Origin: Litoditis marina
Taxonomy: Eukaryota; Nematoda; Chromadorea; Rhabditida; Rhabditidae
Direction: 5' to 3'
Assembly (NCBI GenBank): GCA_964036275.1
Contig: OZ038438.1
Span: 13,658,720 to 13,722,719, forward strand
DNA length: 64,000 nucleotides
Shown: piece by piece, positions 12,038-24,600 of the stretch
How the letters are laid out: each line of letters begins with the position of its first letter
Position numbering within the stretch: position 1 is the first letter of the stretch
Notes under the pieces: model-generated
Told to the model about the DNA's origin: nothing
The model's database searches: none
The model's input: the letters and a program-made list of their open reading frames with translations, nothing else
Position numbers and translations under genes: made by a program

Positions 12038-14218
12038 CGTATAGGCTGAAGTTGGTCGCTTCCCTCATAGTACCCAGGTGGATTGATTGTATGTAATTTA
12101 CGGTGCACATAAGTATGCCTTACGGTTGTTCCTCATCTCTCTTATCCCACTCTCGTGTATTATAATATATTATAGGATACGTGAATTTTAAAAACGAGTG
12201 ATTATACACTTCTAATATTATTTATTCTATGTAATTCGAGTTACTACGGTGATTTGCCTAGCCGATGCGAAAACGCGAAGCCTTAGCCACAAACTACGAC
12301 AGATAGATTTTCGTTACATTTTGATAGTAATATCACTGATCACATATTCCATATTCGACTTTACATAGAAATTGAATTCTGTGTTTTACGCTTCTAGGAA
12401 ATTTCTTCAGTTTTATTGACGCATTGTAATATGTTTAGTTTACCTTCTTTCATGATTGTTACGAGCTGTTTTTGTTTTAATGTGCTGGTAATGTAAGAAG
12501 CTTGAGTTTTTAAATACAAATGATATGTATCTATCCCTTCATGTGCAATTAATCAGATTATTTTACGTTTTATAGTTCATTTTTATTGAACAAACTGGAG
12601 ATAAAGATTTTTATTACGAATTTTAATATAAAATGGTCTACAATCAAATGGTCTACAAAAAAAAGGTATTCAAAGGTTGAGTGTAATTAGTACCTGCAGC
12701 AGTTTTCAGCAGCTCGAGTAAAATAGAATATCAGGCGATAATTTGGAAAAGAGTGGAGCTTAGATTATGGCTTACGGTTTTTTCAGTGAACTTTTATTAG
12801 AAGTTTCATAATTACATCTATGAAGAAAATTGATGCCCTTCATACTATTCATCACATTTCTTATAACCAATTACAAGTGGTGAGCTTCGATAGCTTCATT
12901 TTGTTCCGTATTCAAATCGAGGCCACCTTTTTCGCCTGACTAACTCTTGCACTGAAAATCGTTTCACTCACGTTTCCGAACCGCTATTTTCATATTTTTT
13001 TATGACTTTTGAACCCATTCTCCACAAGAATGTTTTTATTGTGCCAATTTTGTGTTTGTACGATTAAAACTGGTAATGCTTGTATACTAAGAAAGTTATA
13101 ATTGAGGGTTCGATCGTTTTTTGAATAGGGGTTATGTAATCAAATTTATCTTCATTCGTGAATATTTTTAATCCAGCAATTTAACTACATCAAAAAAAAA
13201 ACTTTCTTAAGGGAATGAGCTTACTCTGAATGTTCGCTCACAGCAAACCACATTAAAGACACATTTTATGAGATAAAGCAGTCGCATTTCCCAGAGCGCA
13301 TCTTTCTTTTGATGTCTTTCGGTACTACGGATTGAACTTTTCACCAAGTCTTAGACGGAGGTCTGTCACATTATGACATGATCGGACAAACACATAAAAT
13401 ATTCATGCGAACCACCATTTGTTCGCTACGGCAGCTGATGAAATGATAGGAAATATTATGTTTTCATGAGTTGGTTACAAACTTGCCGGCTCACACATAC
13501 ATCTGCTCTGAAGTGTAAGTCAGTTGTTCAACGAAATTCTCTCGCGAACTCGATAACCAGAACGTGACTGGCATTTTCAGTGATTTCGATATGCTGAATA
13601 AGGCATCAGTTGGAATACCAATTGAGCTCCAACTGCTGTGATAGCAATTTCTCGTAAACCTTATGAGATCAGCTCGTGAACAATTCCTCATCAACAGAAT
13701 ATTGAAAGTTAACTAGTATTTCACGAGCTACTCATGAGCTTCTCATCAAGTTCCAGAGATCTCGCCTGTTGTTGGCAGGAATTATCACTTCCCACCCTTT
13801 TATGTCCGGTACTTAATCCGACCTCTCTATTTTAGTCGACTACCTGTTAGAAAGTTGTTAACTTCTGCGATTAAATCAAAACTAAAAGGCCGTAGGCGGT
13901 GGCGGAAATCAATTGCCAATTGGACAGGTGAGTTTTCAGAGCCAGCAGCCTGTGAGAGAGGGAAAGAGTCATGAATATTGTGTCCAACGACCCATTTCCA
14001 TTTCTCACTCCAACAGAAACCGGCAGCCTTTCCCTCGCAAGACTATACTAATTTCCTTTGTGTTCCTCCCTTCTTATGTTTCTTTTCTAACCTCGTTACG
14101 TTCCCAATTTCCGTTATTTCTGCAACCACGCTGCTGCTTATTTGATTGCAGTTTTGATCGGTCGCCCCCAACCCAAGCACGTTTCTATTTCCAAACCATT
14201 ACTGAATGGAAAACACAC
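12038..14218. other. Intergenic, sec-15 to EGF gene
   Basis: AT-rich spacer with no recognised gene. About 13424-13896 looks like a diverged member of the foldback family also seen at 19656, 32412 and 33570: CTACGGC near the left end, GCCGTAG near the right, and TCATGAG-type motifs inside. Confidence 0.5.
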
Positions 14219-14853
14219 ATGAAGATTATTTATGCAAATCATTGCCTTCTCATTTCACTTCTACCAGTGATAGCAAAGTTTCCGGGCGGTAGACATAAGG
14301 TACTTTTTTCACCAATCTTGTATGAAATAATGTACGTTTGTTTTTGTTCCACAAAGATTTGTAGGAATGACCTAGCTATTATATCTAGTCAAAATTCTCT
14401 TCAAAAAACTAGGGTGCTCTCATCGCTCGTCTTTGGCAAAGAATCGCGGGGAATTTGAAATTTATGCAGTACTACATAGGTCATTAATTGGATCATTCAA
14501 CATAGCCGAAACGATTTCAGGCGGAAATGGTTAACAGCCACCAGGCACCAGGGCTTACAAATAATATAGATGCAAAAATCTATCCCGGTGTAATTCAACG
14601 TACCACTCGTTTCAGAAAGAAGAACGTGTTCTGAATACAGAAATTGAAACATTCACTAGAGTTCCGCTGCTCCCTGCTCCAGTATGGCCTACAATCGAGT
14701 GAGTTGTCGAGCTTGGTTAATAATGTTTTCACCTGATGCGAGAATATAAGCATCCAGCATATAATTGAAAAAAAATCGAGAATATAGGATATCTCAGTTT
14801 TCACTCTTCATCGCTATTCAGGTTGTGTAAGAGTATATTAGAAATAGTCCTTG

Positions 14854-14884
<31 letters not shown>

Positions 14885-16124
14885 TCTCTCTCTCTCTCTT
14901 CTTTCACCATTAACGATTATTAAAGGGACCGTACCTCTATAATGTGCAATGTAGGTAATTTTTGAAACATGTAAAACGTCATTTGTTCTATTTTGAGATG
15001 AAAGTTCATATCTTACGTACAGGAAGTTGAAAAAACCACATTATTACGGAGCGAAATAGAAGCCAACAGGATTTGGGTTACTGTAATGCAGCAATCCTTA
15101 ATTTATCACTGTATTGTAGTTTTCATGATATTTATAAAACTTTTTGCACATATCTCATATTGGTAATTTTGGCCATGTTTTGAATATGGTTTCGTAATTT
15201 TATGAACATTTTGAAAATTTTGTACGTAGGTGAACTCGGCGGTGTATGTACGTGCGCGTGGTCGCGCCACATTTTTGAGAACGCGGAGCAAGACAGGAAG
15301 TTGACACCTATATGAATGATTTTTGTTTTTTATTGTGAACAATATCGACTAATCAGCTCGAACCTCCAAATTAAAGAGGAACGGTCCCTTTAACATGATT
15401 AGGCCTCATTTTTAAGTATCTTTCGCATCTGATGAAGATCGCTCTGCACGAAGCTGTCCTATCCCACAGTGTTTGGAGTTTGATTTTGTTTATTTTCGTT
15501 AGAAAGTCGTATATTATAACTATAACAGCCGTGTTCTTTCCCTATAGAACCCTAATGTCATTGTAATGGCATCTGATGAACGCACTTTTGCAGAAGCGGT
15601 GTCCACCTCCTTCGGCCAGCCAATTGTACACCGACTCAGAACAATTGTAGTTCGCACGGAGTTTGTGCCCGCCACGGAGATAGACCCGTGTGTCTATGTT
15701 CCAAGGGTTTTCACGGGGACAAGTGCGAGAAGACAACCGCGAAATTCTCCATTTTTTACGGTACGCACATACTCCGATATTCGTTCAAACGTGTGCTAAG
15801 TGTAGCAATAAATTGGGCTAAACAATAAGTAAGTACACTCAAACCTATGGAATTCATGACAGATAAAATTGAAAAGAGACCGCTATCAGTTTACATGGAA
15901 GATGTTTTATTATAGTTTCTACATCCATGCAATTCTGCGAACAGAGAACTGAACTAAAAATAATTTCAGTGATCGGTTTTATTTTGACGGTGATATTTGT
16001 TTATTCTGTCATCCATGGTTTCTGTGTGTACACAAATTTTACCTGGGTGAGTGATAATATCAATGGTCTCGCGATATTGAAACATCTGGTAATATTTTCT
16101 GACATTGAAGTTTTTATACAGTAA
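14219..16124 (+). CDS. Small type I membrane protein with one EGF-like domain
   Basis: I do not recognise an orthologue. Exons 14219-14299, 14616-14698, 15594-15760 and 15970-16124 join in frame to give about 161 aa. Residues 1-19 form a signal peptide (MKIIYANHC..., V and A at -3 and -1). A linker containing PLLPAPVWPTIE follows. Next comes a complete EGF module in exon 3 with six cysteines spaced C-x6-C-x5-C-x8-C-x-C-x8-C, including the GFHGDKCE signature. Exon 4 encodes a transmembrane helix (GFILTVIFVYSVIHGF). A single EGF next to a membrane helix is the layout of EGF-family ligands, but receptor partnership is only inference. The 3' end is uncertain: a strong donor, GTGAGT, lies at 16047, so the tail may come from a later exon rather than reading through to the TAA at 16122. 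(CT)n at 14853-14900 lies in intron 2. Confidence 0.6.
14521..14632 (+). other. Possible alternative terminal exon of the EGF gene
   Basis: A strong acceptor, GATTTCAG, precedes 14521. From exon 1 the frame stays open through this block (AEMVNSHQAPGL... to RFRKKNVF) and stops at 14630. This would give a soluble product of about 65 aa ending in a basic peptide and lacking the EGF domain. The 28 nt between its possible donor and the next acceptor are too short for an intron, so the two exons would be mutually exclusive. Confidence 0.3.
14853..14900. repeat. (CT)n microsatellite
   Basis: Nearly uninterrupted CT dinucleotides over about 48 bp, with one extra C at the middle, inside an intron of the EGF gene. 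Confidence 0.95.
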
Positions 16125-17253
16125 TACTTTTCCAAGCATTCGTTTTGACCAGCAACCGAAAAAAACCTACCTGAACTCTTCTTTACTCTTAATATACTGG
16201 AAAATAGGAATCCACGGAAGAACATAACACAGGTACCATAGAAACTAGTGTTGAGTACAAGTTTTTGGTAGCGTCGATATTGCTTTCACACTATCTGTGC
16301 GTAATTTCACGTTTTTGCTTTTTATATTTGTGCTGAGTACCAGAGTTTATGTATAGAATATGGCCCAGCCAGCTATATTGTCAGCTGTCATTTCGGGTAG
16401 CACGAAATTCAATATTCATGAAGTGTTACTATTCTTTCCTCGAGCAGAGTAGTTCTCTTGCATGATATTGGTCTAATTATAGACTTGACATTATCGGGAA
16501 TGTGATATATAATTTTTCTCCAGTTTCAAACTAATAATTTCTTGTAATTGACCAATGCTTGCACCTGTGAATTTCAGCTTGCACAACACGAGTTTGATTA
16601 ATGAAGTTGTGAATGGAAATGGCACAAAAAAGTCCGAAAACAGTATTTCAATTTGGATGACGAAAAGTATTGTCATCAGTTTTATTCTGAGAAGTAATCG
16701 AATTTTCAGAAACGGAAACAATTTCCTTCTTCTGGCCGCTCTTTGGTATTAACAGACTACGGTTCGACTAGAGAGTTTTAGACTGATGTTCATCAATGAA
16801 AAAGTCGGGTATTTGAAAGTGTGCGATTCGTAAATTTCGTGGATAAAGGAAACTATGCAGCTATTTTGATCTATTGACATACTGTAAATGACTAATTCGT
16901 GTGAATAACTAGTTCGTATTTTGTTCTGAGAAAACTGAATCATGTCATAGTCTTAAAGGCATTCAATAGATCTCAATTCCCGCTGTGTACAGACATATGA
17001 TTTTCTCTGCAGTAATCAGAATGAAGTACTTAGTTGAACTGTTGGTGAACGAAACATGTCAAAGTAATAAAAATGTTTACGTTTTGAGTCTGCCGCCAAC
17101 CTAACCGCCCATGAACAATCTTTATTGGAACAATTTAAATAGGGAATGACATGACAAAAGAGCAAATACACAGGTCATCTAGAGATCAATTGGAGTCAGA
17201 TATATGAGGAGGTAGTTGTCAATGATCTATATAAATTATAATCAGGTTCTCGT

Positions 17254-17320
17254 GACCTCAACACTTGAAACCATTCGAAAGCTCGTCCAATCTATCAAGT
17301 GATACTTGCTCCGGAGTGAG
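17254..17320. repeat. Direct repeat, copy 1
   Basis: Starts GACCTCAACACTTGAAACC and ends CTCCGGAGTGAG. It matches 17824-17891 with only a few differences. Confidence 0.8.
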
Positions 17321-17823
17321 ACAACTATCTATGCGAATGTCCTCAAGATTCAAGAAATATTCGATTGCGCTTTCAGTATTTATGCTCATAAATGTGTTCC
17401 CGGTAGTTAATTAAGTTTTCAACATCATGAAAAACTTCCAACAAAAGTGCCATAAAACACACAATTGAACCCAAATGTTCGTATACCGGTACTTCAACAT
17501 CGAAACTACCATTTGTTCCAATGTAAGACATGAATGACCTCGTCTAAAGCCATTGTGAGCCATTGCCGGAAAGAAGTTTGAAGGAGCACAAAAAGGTACA
17601 CAACTTAAACGATGAGATCAGGTTTCAGAAAGACACCTGTACCGAGCAAGCTAAAAGTTGAGTAGGTGAGTCGTGATCAGAACATTCCTCTTCCAAGTCA
17701 GAAAGGGCCGTACTAGGCCTCGTGGAACCATCGCAACTGCTCCTGAAAAAGTTTTTTTCTTGCATTTCGAATCGGGGAACAATTTCATGAGACAATAATT
17801 ATCGAAGCTAAGGGAAGAATCAG

Positions 17824-17891
17824 GACCTCAACATTCGAAACCATTCGAAAGCTCGTTCAATCTATCAGTGATACTTTTGCTCCGGAGTGAG
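17824..17891. repeat. Direct repeat, copy 2
   Basis: Starts GACCTCAACATTCGAAACC and ends CTCCGGAGTGAG. It lies 570 bp from copy 1 in the same orientation. Confidence 0.8.
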
Positions 17892-18698
17892 TGTATCGAA
17901 GAAAAGCAGGCAGAAGCGTTGTTTTGATTTAGATTACTGTGTTTGTAGTTGTGCTGTGTCGGCTGAGCAGACAAATTATAATCGATATCGATATAGGTAT
18001 GTAGACGCAGTAGTAGGCACATAACAGTTAACAGTCTTTCCAAACAAAATCGTAACTCCAACGTGGAAATTGAAGAGAGAGAATCCGTTGAATACTCGTG
18101 CTTTGCCAGTCTCACCCTGTTCTTTCGTACATGAGCGTCTTATCGATGAGCCTCCGTATTGGGTGGTTCGGAGATGTACATGTAGATGGGCATTGTACAA
18201 CAATGGTCGGTGGACAGAAAAGCGTCTCCTGGAATAGAAGAAATGGATGAGAAACGAGTTATAGCTGTCACCCTGTCATAGTCCGTTTCATTCCTACTAA
18301 GACTCCTACCGTAAGATTACGAAACTTCAAGTCAGTTCCAGTGACGCGAATATCATCAAAATTGTTTACAATTTTTGCATTCGAATCTGATCATCTATAA
18401 AAAGCAGTGTTCGAATTCTCTTTTGATAAAACTGAAGTTTTCATTAGAAAACAACAATTGGAAAATTGAAAAGTGTACTGTAGGAGTCTCAGTAGGAATG
18501 GTGTCGACTATACCAGAGAAACACCATACCATACGTTTAGTTGACGCTAGCATGCATCCAAACTACTTTCGTGCTCTCATCAGAAACGATGAAAACGTTG
18601 GAATTTTTCAGTTTTTTTACAGAACAAATTAGTCAATTGAAATGTTGCTAATCTTTCGCAGAAACTCAGGCCATTGAACACTATATAACTATATGTAG

Positions 18699-21600
18699 TC
18701 AACGCACATCTTTTGAGCTGTGCTTCGCGTGATTTGCCTTATTGTACGACTGATTGAAGTTTGGTTGTGGACTGGAAGGATGGCTGAAGGGGGAGGGGGA
18801 CGGGGTGGGAGTAGACTCCCAGGAACGATTCTCGTCTAACCTCGCATCGTGGTTGTCGTGACTATAATAGTCCTTCGGCTGAAACAAGCGAGGTTTTTGT
18901 GGGGAAAGATTTGTTGTATGCAGTATTGTTTTTCCCTATCTTGTTATCACACTGGCTGATCTGCCTGGAAATAAGTCGTGGTAAGCTGACAGAAACGATT
19001 AACCGTTTATGACATTTTCTAAACGTAATTTGTTCTGGCGTGAACGATTGATTTGTTGGAGTGTCCTATCGAATAAGGTTACTGTTTTTGTTCATCCGAA
19101 GTTGTTATGGATCAATTGTCATGTTCAAACATAACTCACGTCTACTTGCTTTGAGTAATGTTCTTTTGCACACCAGGTTGGGGTTTTCACGGCGTATGTA
19201 CTATTGAACACATTGTAGTCGACGGCATAGTTGCTGAAGCCCCGTTGGTAGGTCACCAGCTTTCGAAATCTGTAAGGACAGAATATCAGTTGAATCAAAG
19301 CATAGTGTTTGCCAAACATTGCATTATAGGTTATCTAACAAGTTTCAGGCTGTTCGATGAACCGCAAAAGAGTTTCTGATTCTCGTGTAAAATACACCGC
19401 AATTAAACTGCAAACAATGGGCTGTTTTCACCGATAACACCCTCACAACCCATCTTTAGAGAATGACCATGTTCGTGTAATCAGAAAAATAGTCAGAATT
19501 TAACCAACCAATGGAAGAGGTGTTTCATGTCTATAACTCAAACTTCACTATGAATGCACCGGGAAACTTACAGCGGCAAGGCGAATTTACATTACCATAG
19601 CTTGATGCTGCGCTCAAAACTCATTGTATCTGGAGTCGAGCGTTTCTCATATGGAGCGGTAGCTATCCCTTTTGAACCTCATGAGATTACCTCAGGAAAA
19701 GAACTTCATCAACTTTTCATGAGATTCTATCGATTGTCATTCTTCACCGTTGAAATTTCGGCAGGTATTTCATGAGAATCTCGTGAGAAAGATCATGCGA
19801 CCTTCTCATGCGATTGAAACGATAGCTACGCGGCCTCAGACCTCACCGTTGTCCCCAGCTGATTTCACACGGCAGATAGCTGCTCTTCGCCTGAACCGTC
19901 ATGCCTGTTGACTCGACAATTCCCTCCAAAATGACGACTATCTCGAATTGAGCAGTACTCAGACCGTGCATTGTCAACTCGTGTAAAGGACTGTGCTCAT
20001 CGATCACATGAACTATTGTCACTGGCCAAATCTGGAACAATTCGCTAATACAGAATGAATTGTAACTGTTAAAACATAAATCTAATACGCAGATATACTT
20101 GTTATATACTTGACAATGTGTATCTTTGATTCTGGACCGTATTCTACTCAAACTCAAATTTGCATCATACGGGTGACGACTTCATTTACGTTCTGCATTT
20201 CTTTTTTAAAAAATTTTTTGGTTCAAAGTCGAAAAGTTATAGGTGAAAACAACTGCAAAATTATATAAAAGGCTAAACTGATTATGTGCTGTTAAAAACC
20301 CGATGTCAGTTTGTGATGTTTGAGAAAGTGTTTACTTGTGACTAAGAAAAGTGTTTACGTGTAACTAAGAAAAGTGTTTACGTGTAACTAACCAGAAATA
20401 ACCGGTCGTCATCGACAATGCTGGTTCCCACCTTCATCTCATATTGATGCAGTGGTTCAATCTTTAATGAAACTTAATAAAACTTTGTTTCTCGTTCGAT
20501 TGGTTTTAAACAATTACTTCTCTACCATGACCAGGAAGATATAGTACTCTATTCAAAAAATTATATATGATTGTCTAAATTTTAATAACTCAATACTATT
20601 TTTAATTTGAAGAATTAGTTCGCTTTATCGTTTTTGAACTAATCACTATAGATCATCAGACTTGTGAGTGTGAACCAACCTCTCCCTCCATTGTCTCTCG
20701 CTCCGAGATGAATTGCAGTCGAACGTGTGCCTCTACTAGATGTGTGTTTCTCATGTCTCCCACGCGACATAACAGACACAGTCTACCGTCTCGCAGGCAA
20801 ATAACAGCCCGTTCACTGAATCAAAGTTACATTACTACAGCTGGTAAGGTAATACTCCTCTCAATATCTGCAATATCTAACTAGAGCTATGCCTCGATCA
20901 CCTGTGAGAGACTTCGTGAGTATTTTGAATTGAAGTTATTTGTAAAATAGGCATTCCGTGAACATTTTGTAAACGGATGCTCATTTAGTTATCAGAGCAA
21001 AATCTTTGTGTTACACGTTATTTGGTCAGCACGCACCGATCGCAATCTGAAGATACATACTTGATGAAGTTTCAACAACGTTGTAGCCTAGATCGATGGT
21101 TTGCGATGTAGTTCTCTGTTATGTTCAGCGTTTTTATTCGTATGGTCCGTATCCCTACCTGAATATGATTGTCTCGGCTCGCTTCTTGGGTCGAGCCAGC
21201 TTAGCGAACACGATCCCGACCATGAAACTCTGTATAAGCAAACCACATACGGCTTGTAAGCAGACTGTAAGGCCAGCCATTGGACACTCTGTTGTCACGT
21301 ATCTGAAAAACGAGACTAATCATGGATTGAGATATTCAGGTTAGTCTCCATCATTTATACCATTGATAAGAGGCATCTCAGCAAAGGTCACCATTCTCCA
21401 CGTGTTGAACAATTATTCTCGAATCTTTTTGGGCGCCAACTTGTGTGTTCTCGAACTGATTCTTAGAATATTATGTGTTCTCTAAGTTGCTCTTTTTGTT
21501 TCATCGTGAACTGAACCTTATACTCTAGAAAGTTATATTGCGCGAGATAGGGCAAAGTTCTGACAGCAACTCAGATCAGAGTTCTTGGTAGTTAGTGGTC

Positions 21601-23703
21601 AGCGCAGTAGTTGCATCGACCTTTTTGTGTTAAAATCAGCTTCCAGGCACAAGCTGTGATTTGGTTCTAATATAGTTCGAATGTAATATAAGTAATGATT
21701 GCCTGCCTATGTCCGTATCCGATGGTGTGATGAGTTTCGACTGCGAAGAGGAACGAGGAATAGAACGAGTCCAAGTTGACCACACAATGTGTTCTGTTGA
21801 CCTGTTTAATATCTTCTCTAGCCATCAGGTCCCCATGAATGAGGGCGATCGTATAGTAGGCACTGGCAAATGTGGTCCAGCTGAAAAACACGCTTTACGC
21901 CAGACCAAAAAGTTATTATCCTATTACGTATGATGTTATCACGCACGAGAACCAGGTGGCTGGTTCTAGGAACAGAAAATAGAATTTCTTAAATTTCAGT
22001 ATATATGAAGCGTAACGGCGCACAAAGCGAATATACTGTTAGTCAACTGCACAGTCACGTGAAACATGTTAAACACAGCAGAACTCAGAAACGTGCAATG
22101 ACAAAGTGCACGATTCCTCATTAGAATGCCAATTTTACCTGACTATGAATTTACTTCTAGTATAATATAGTTTTTATTTTCAGTGCAAATCGACAGTATT
22201 GGGGTTCGTGATATTAAATTGGTCAGAGTTGCATACATTTATGGTTGTATACTGGAGAAAATGGTTTTTCTTGAAACCCGTCAGACAGCGTTCCATGGAG
22301 ATGTAAAGTTCGATTTTCGTGTCCTACATTCTTTAAACAATCGAAGAAACAAGCGATGGTACACTAACAAAACAACTATAATTACGAATATTACCTTCCA
22401 GCAAATACCAGTCCGAATATTGATAGCATTATCCTCCATTTTACATCTATCAATGTAGTAAATATATCCCTGGAAGTATAACAGATTTCAACATAGATCT
22501 TTCGATAATAATGGAACGTGGTGTTTGCCATAAATCAAAGATAATGTGGATTCTCATACCTTAAATACTGTCGATCTTTCTTCGGCACATTTTTGTTGTA
22601 GACATTGCAAATACCATTTTTGCTTATCAGTCGGCTCTTCTTCAGCTTCTTTGTAGACTTTCTTGAGAGTGGGCTGGAATTCCTCCGTGCAGTACTGGCG
22701 AGTGTGCGAAAACTTTCTGAGAATGCATCTGCAACGGTCAGATGACGACCTGACTGTGGTACTCCAGCGTTATCCATGCGACCAAATCGTTAAACGAATG
22801 TTTCGACTAAGATGGTCCCGGTTTTCCACCTCAAAAAATTTGTCCTGGAGGTCAAATAGTCGTGTAGATGAATAAGTTTGGGTTCCAGCAGTAATAGTAA
22901 GCTCAGTTTGCTCAGATGCTCTTATATAATTCATTAATGGCTTACGCAGAGCACGCAATAATGAGTGGAGTGGTATTCTTGAGGAGTAGTGCACTGCATT
23001 ATTCTAATGATTAGTGCTTGCAGAGGACTCATCATTCACACATTAATGACACCCACATTTCTAATGGAATCACGGCTTAATGAGTAGCTGTTTTTCTTCT
23101 AGACACCACTCGATGAAGAGCTGCTAAAGCGACTTCAGGTGACCGAAAATGGTGAAAAATGAACGAAGTGGCAAGCGAATTTAGCCATACACCTAGTTTA
23201 CTAAATACATGTACGAAATATGTTGAATACAAAATGAATTTAACACCCGCTATCATCATGTAGACAAGGCTTTTGCCTTTTTTGTCATGTAGCTAACTTA
23301 TTGAAGCCTAGTTTACCTGCTAGTACCAGCTTCTGATTAACTTTACCAGCTAATTGTCGTGAGAATTTTGAATATCACGTGAACAAAACGTAGAGCGTAG
23401 GGGTTCAAAATATGCACATCAAAACCATCGTCAAAAGCTTCGTTGAATCTGAGTAGTCCGTTCTAGCACCCGGGAGAGCGAAGACACAGTGTATGAATAC
23501 AATAAATTCAAATGTGTATTTATATAATATGAATATGAACAACCTGCGATACTCGTCCTTCGTAGCGGGGGACTTCTACCCCTTCCCGTGGTGGCCGTGC
23601 CGTTCCCATTTGCCAGCAAGGGCGCACTTCCCAGACTCATTTTGCGCCGATTTGAAAGCCGAATACGGCTCGACTCGGCACAATCCGGAACGGTCAATGT
23701 CAT
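18699..23703 (-). CDS. irk: Inward-rectifier potassium channel (Kir/IRK family), 10 exons
   Basis: A subunit of a tetrameric inwardly rectifying K+ channel of the plasma membrane. Exons on the minus strand: 23703-23544, 22728-22560, 22469-22395, 21880-21707, 21302-21159, 20815-20680, 20461-20393, 20031-19847, 19269-19140, 18878-18699; all phases match, giving 473 aa. The N-terminal cytosolic block is [20 protein letters not shown]1 follows [12 protein letters not shown]. The pore has TIGYG within [11 protein letters not shown], flanked by the two conserved extracellular cysteines. M2 ends [12 protein letters not shown]. The C-terminal domain carries [38 protein letters not shown] and DYNVFNSTY. 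The tail is Ser/Pro-rich. The M2 position of the Kir2.1 rectification aspartate is Gln (LLIQSFMVG). The start at 23703 lies 4 nt after a CTTTTCAG acceptor; an alternative start at 22777 would give 436 aa. The intron after the filter is GC-AG. Which irk paralogue this is cannot be told. Confidence 0.94.
19656..19835. repeat. Short foldback element with GGTAGCTATC ends
   Basis: GGTAGCTATC at the left end is the inverse of GATAGCTACG at the right end. The interior is full of TCATGAG/CTCATGA motifs. It lies next to the irk exon ending at 19847, and similar elements occur at 32412-32555 and 33570-33744. Confidence 0.65.
22025..22140 (+). repeat. Dispersed repeat, copy in irk intron
   Basis: About 110 bp containing CACGTGAAACATGTTAAACA and ACGTGCAATGACAAAGTGCA. 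A close inverted copy lies at 38885-39005, and degenerate fragments occur near 28380 and 61885. Confidence 0.75.
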
Positions 23704-24417
23704 TTCACTGAAAAGTAGATCAGCTGACAAAACAAGTGAAAGTACAAGTGAAAGGCAAATTTTGTTTGCGCGTACATTTTCGTAGTAGCTGCAACAGAAT
23801 CGAAAGTGATGAATCGTGTTTTCCGGCAATCACAGTGTTTACAATTTGGGAGCACGGGCAAAAGTGTTTTTGTTGAGAAATTAACAGATGGTCAGTGCTT
23901 GTTCGTTGATGCAATTAATCGATTTGACTACTATCGCAGTGACTTTAAACTTGTCGAGAATGAAAATCATAAACAAGTATTCACTCTGAACATATTTTTG
24001 CACCTGAGAAAATACAAACGGTTGCAGATATTTGAAAACAATTCGTAAGACAGCAAAAGTTGAATGAAGCTATGATCAAACACAAATTACATTTTTTGTA
24101 ATATAAAGAGTGTTCACAAAGTTTAAAATTTAGACGCGAGGCTCTTGCGCAAAACTTCATTATGAAACAAATAACTATCGCCTAATTGCCCTAACCGGTA
24201 GACAAACTTTTTTCTCATTCTCAGATGTAGCGAACAAACTAGTTCAATGACTTCAGTGAAAAATTCGAAGTTTTCTAACGTACTATGCGGCCTTTGCGGG
24301 GTCAAGACGATTTGTAAACTCAGGGAATGGGAAACACATGTTTCGTCACTGAAGGTGTGAGAGTCATAAATGTAGCGGTCAGTAGAGGTTGGAGAATAGA
24401 AAATACTGGGCATTAAT

Positions 24418-24600
24418 CTGTATTGTTCGTAAATACAAGTTAAAATGAATCGTGTGATATACTCCTTTTAGTTCTACCGGGACTCCTATTAGAACAAGCT
24501 GGGAATTCATCTATATTGTTTGTAAATACAAGTAAAAGTAAATCATGTGATATACTCCTTCTAGTCCTACCGGGACTCTTATTGGAACAACTTATATATT
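24418..24600. repeat. Tandem duplication, two units of about 93 bp
   Basis: Each unit runs from TATTGTT(C/T)GTAAATAC through GTGATATACTCCTT to CTACCGGGACTC. The second copy is offset by 93 bp with several substitutions. Confidence 0.85.

Larger units (their letters stand above)
16125..18698. other. Intergenic between EGF gene and irk gene
   Basis: No recognised gene; possible extra 3' exons of the EGF gene cannot be excluded up to about 16.45 kb. It contains a dispersed direct repeat of about 68 bp at 17254-17320 and 17824-17891. Confidence 0.5.

Noticed and set aside
13913..14458. 181-codon open frame on the plus strand
   Set aside because: Only its part from 14219 to 14299 behaves as coding (signal peptide then donor). 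The rest has no family resemblance and is crossed by better splice models.
23431..23829. Single 132-aa minus-strand gene
   Set aside because: Its middle part is the first exon of the irk gene; the extension before the CTTTTCAG acceptor and after the donor is not coding.
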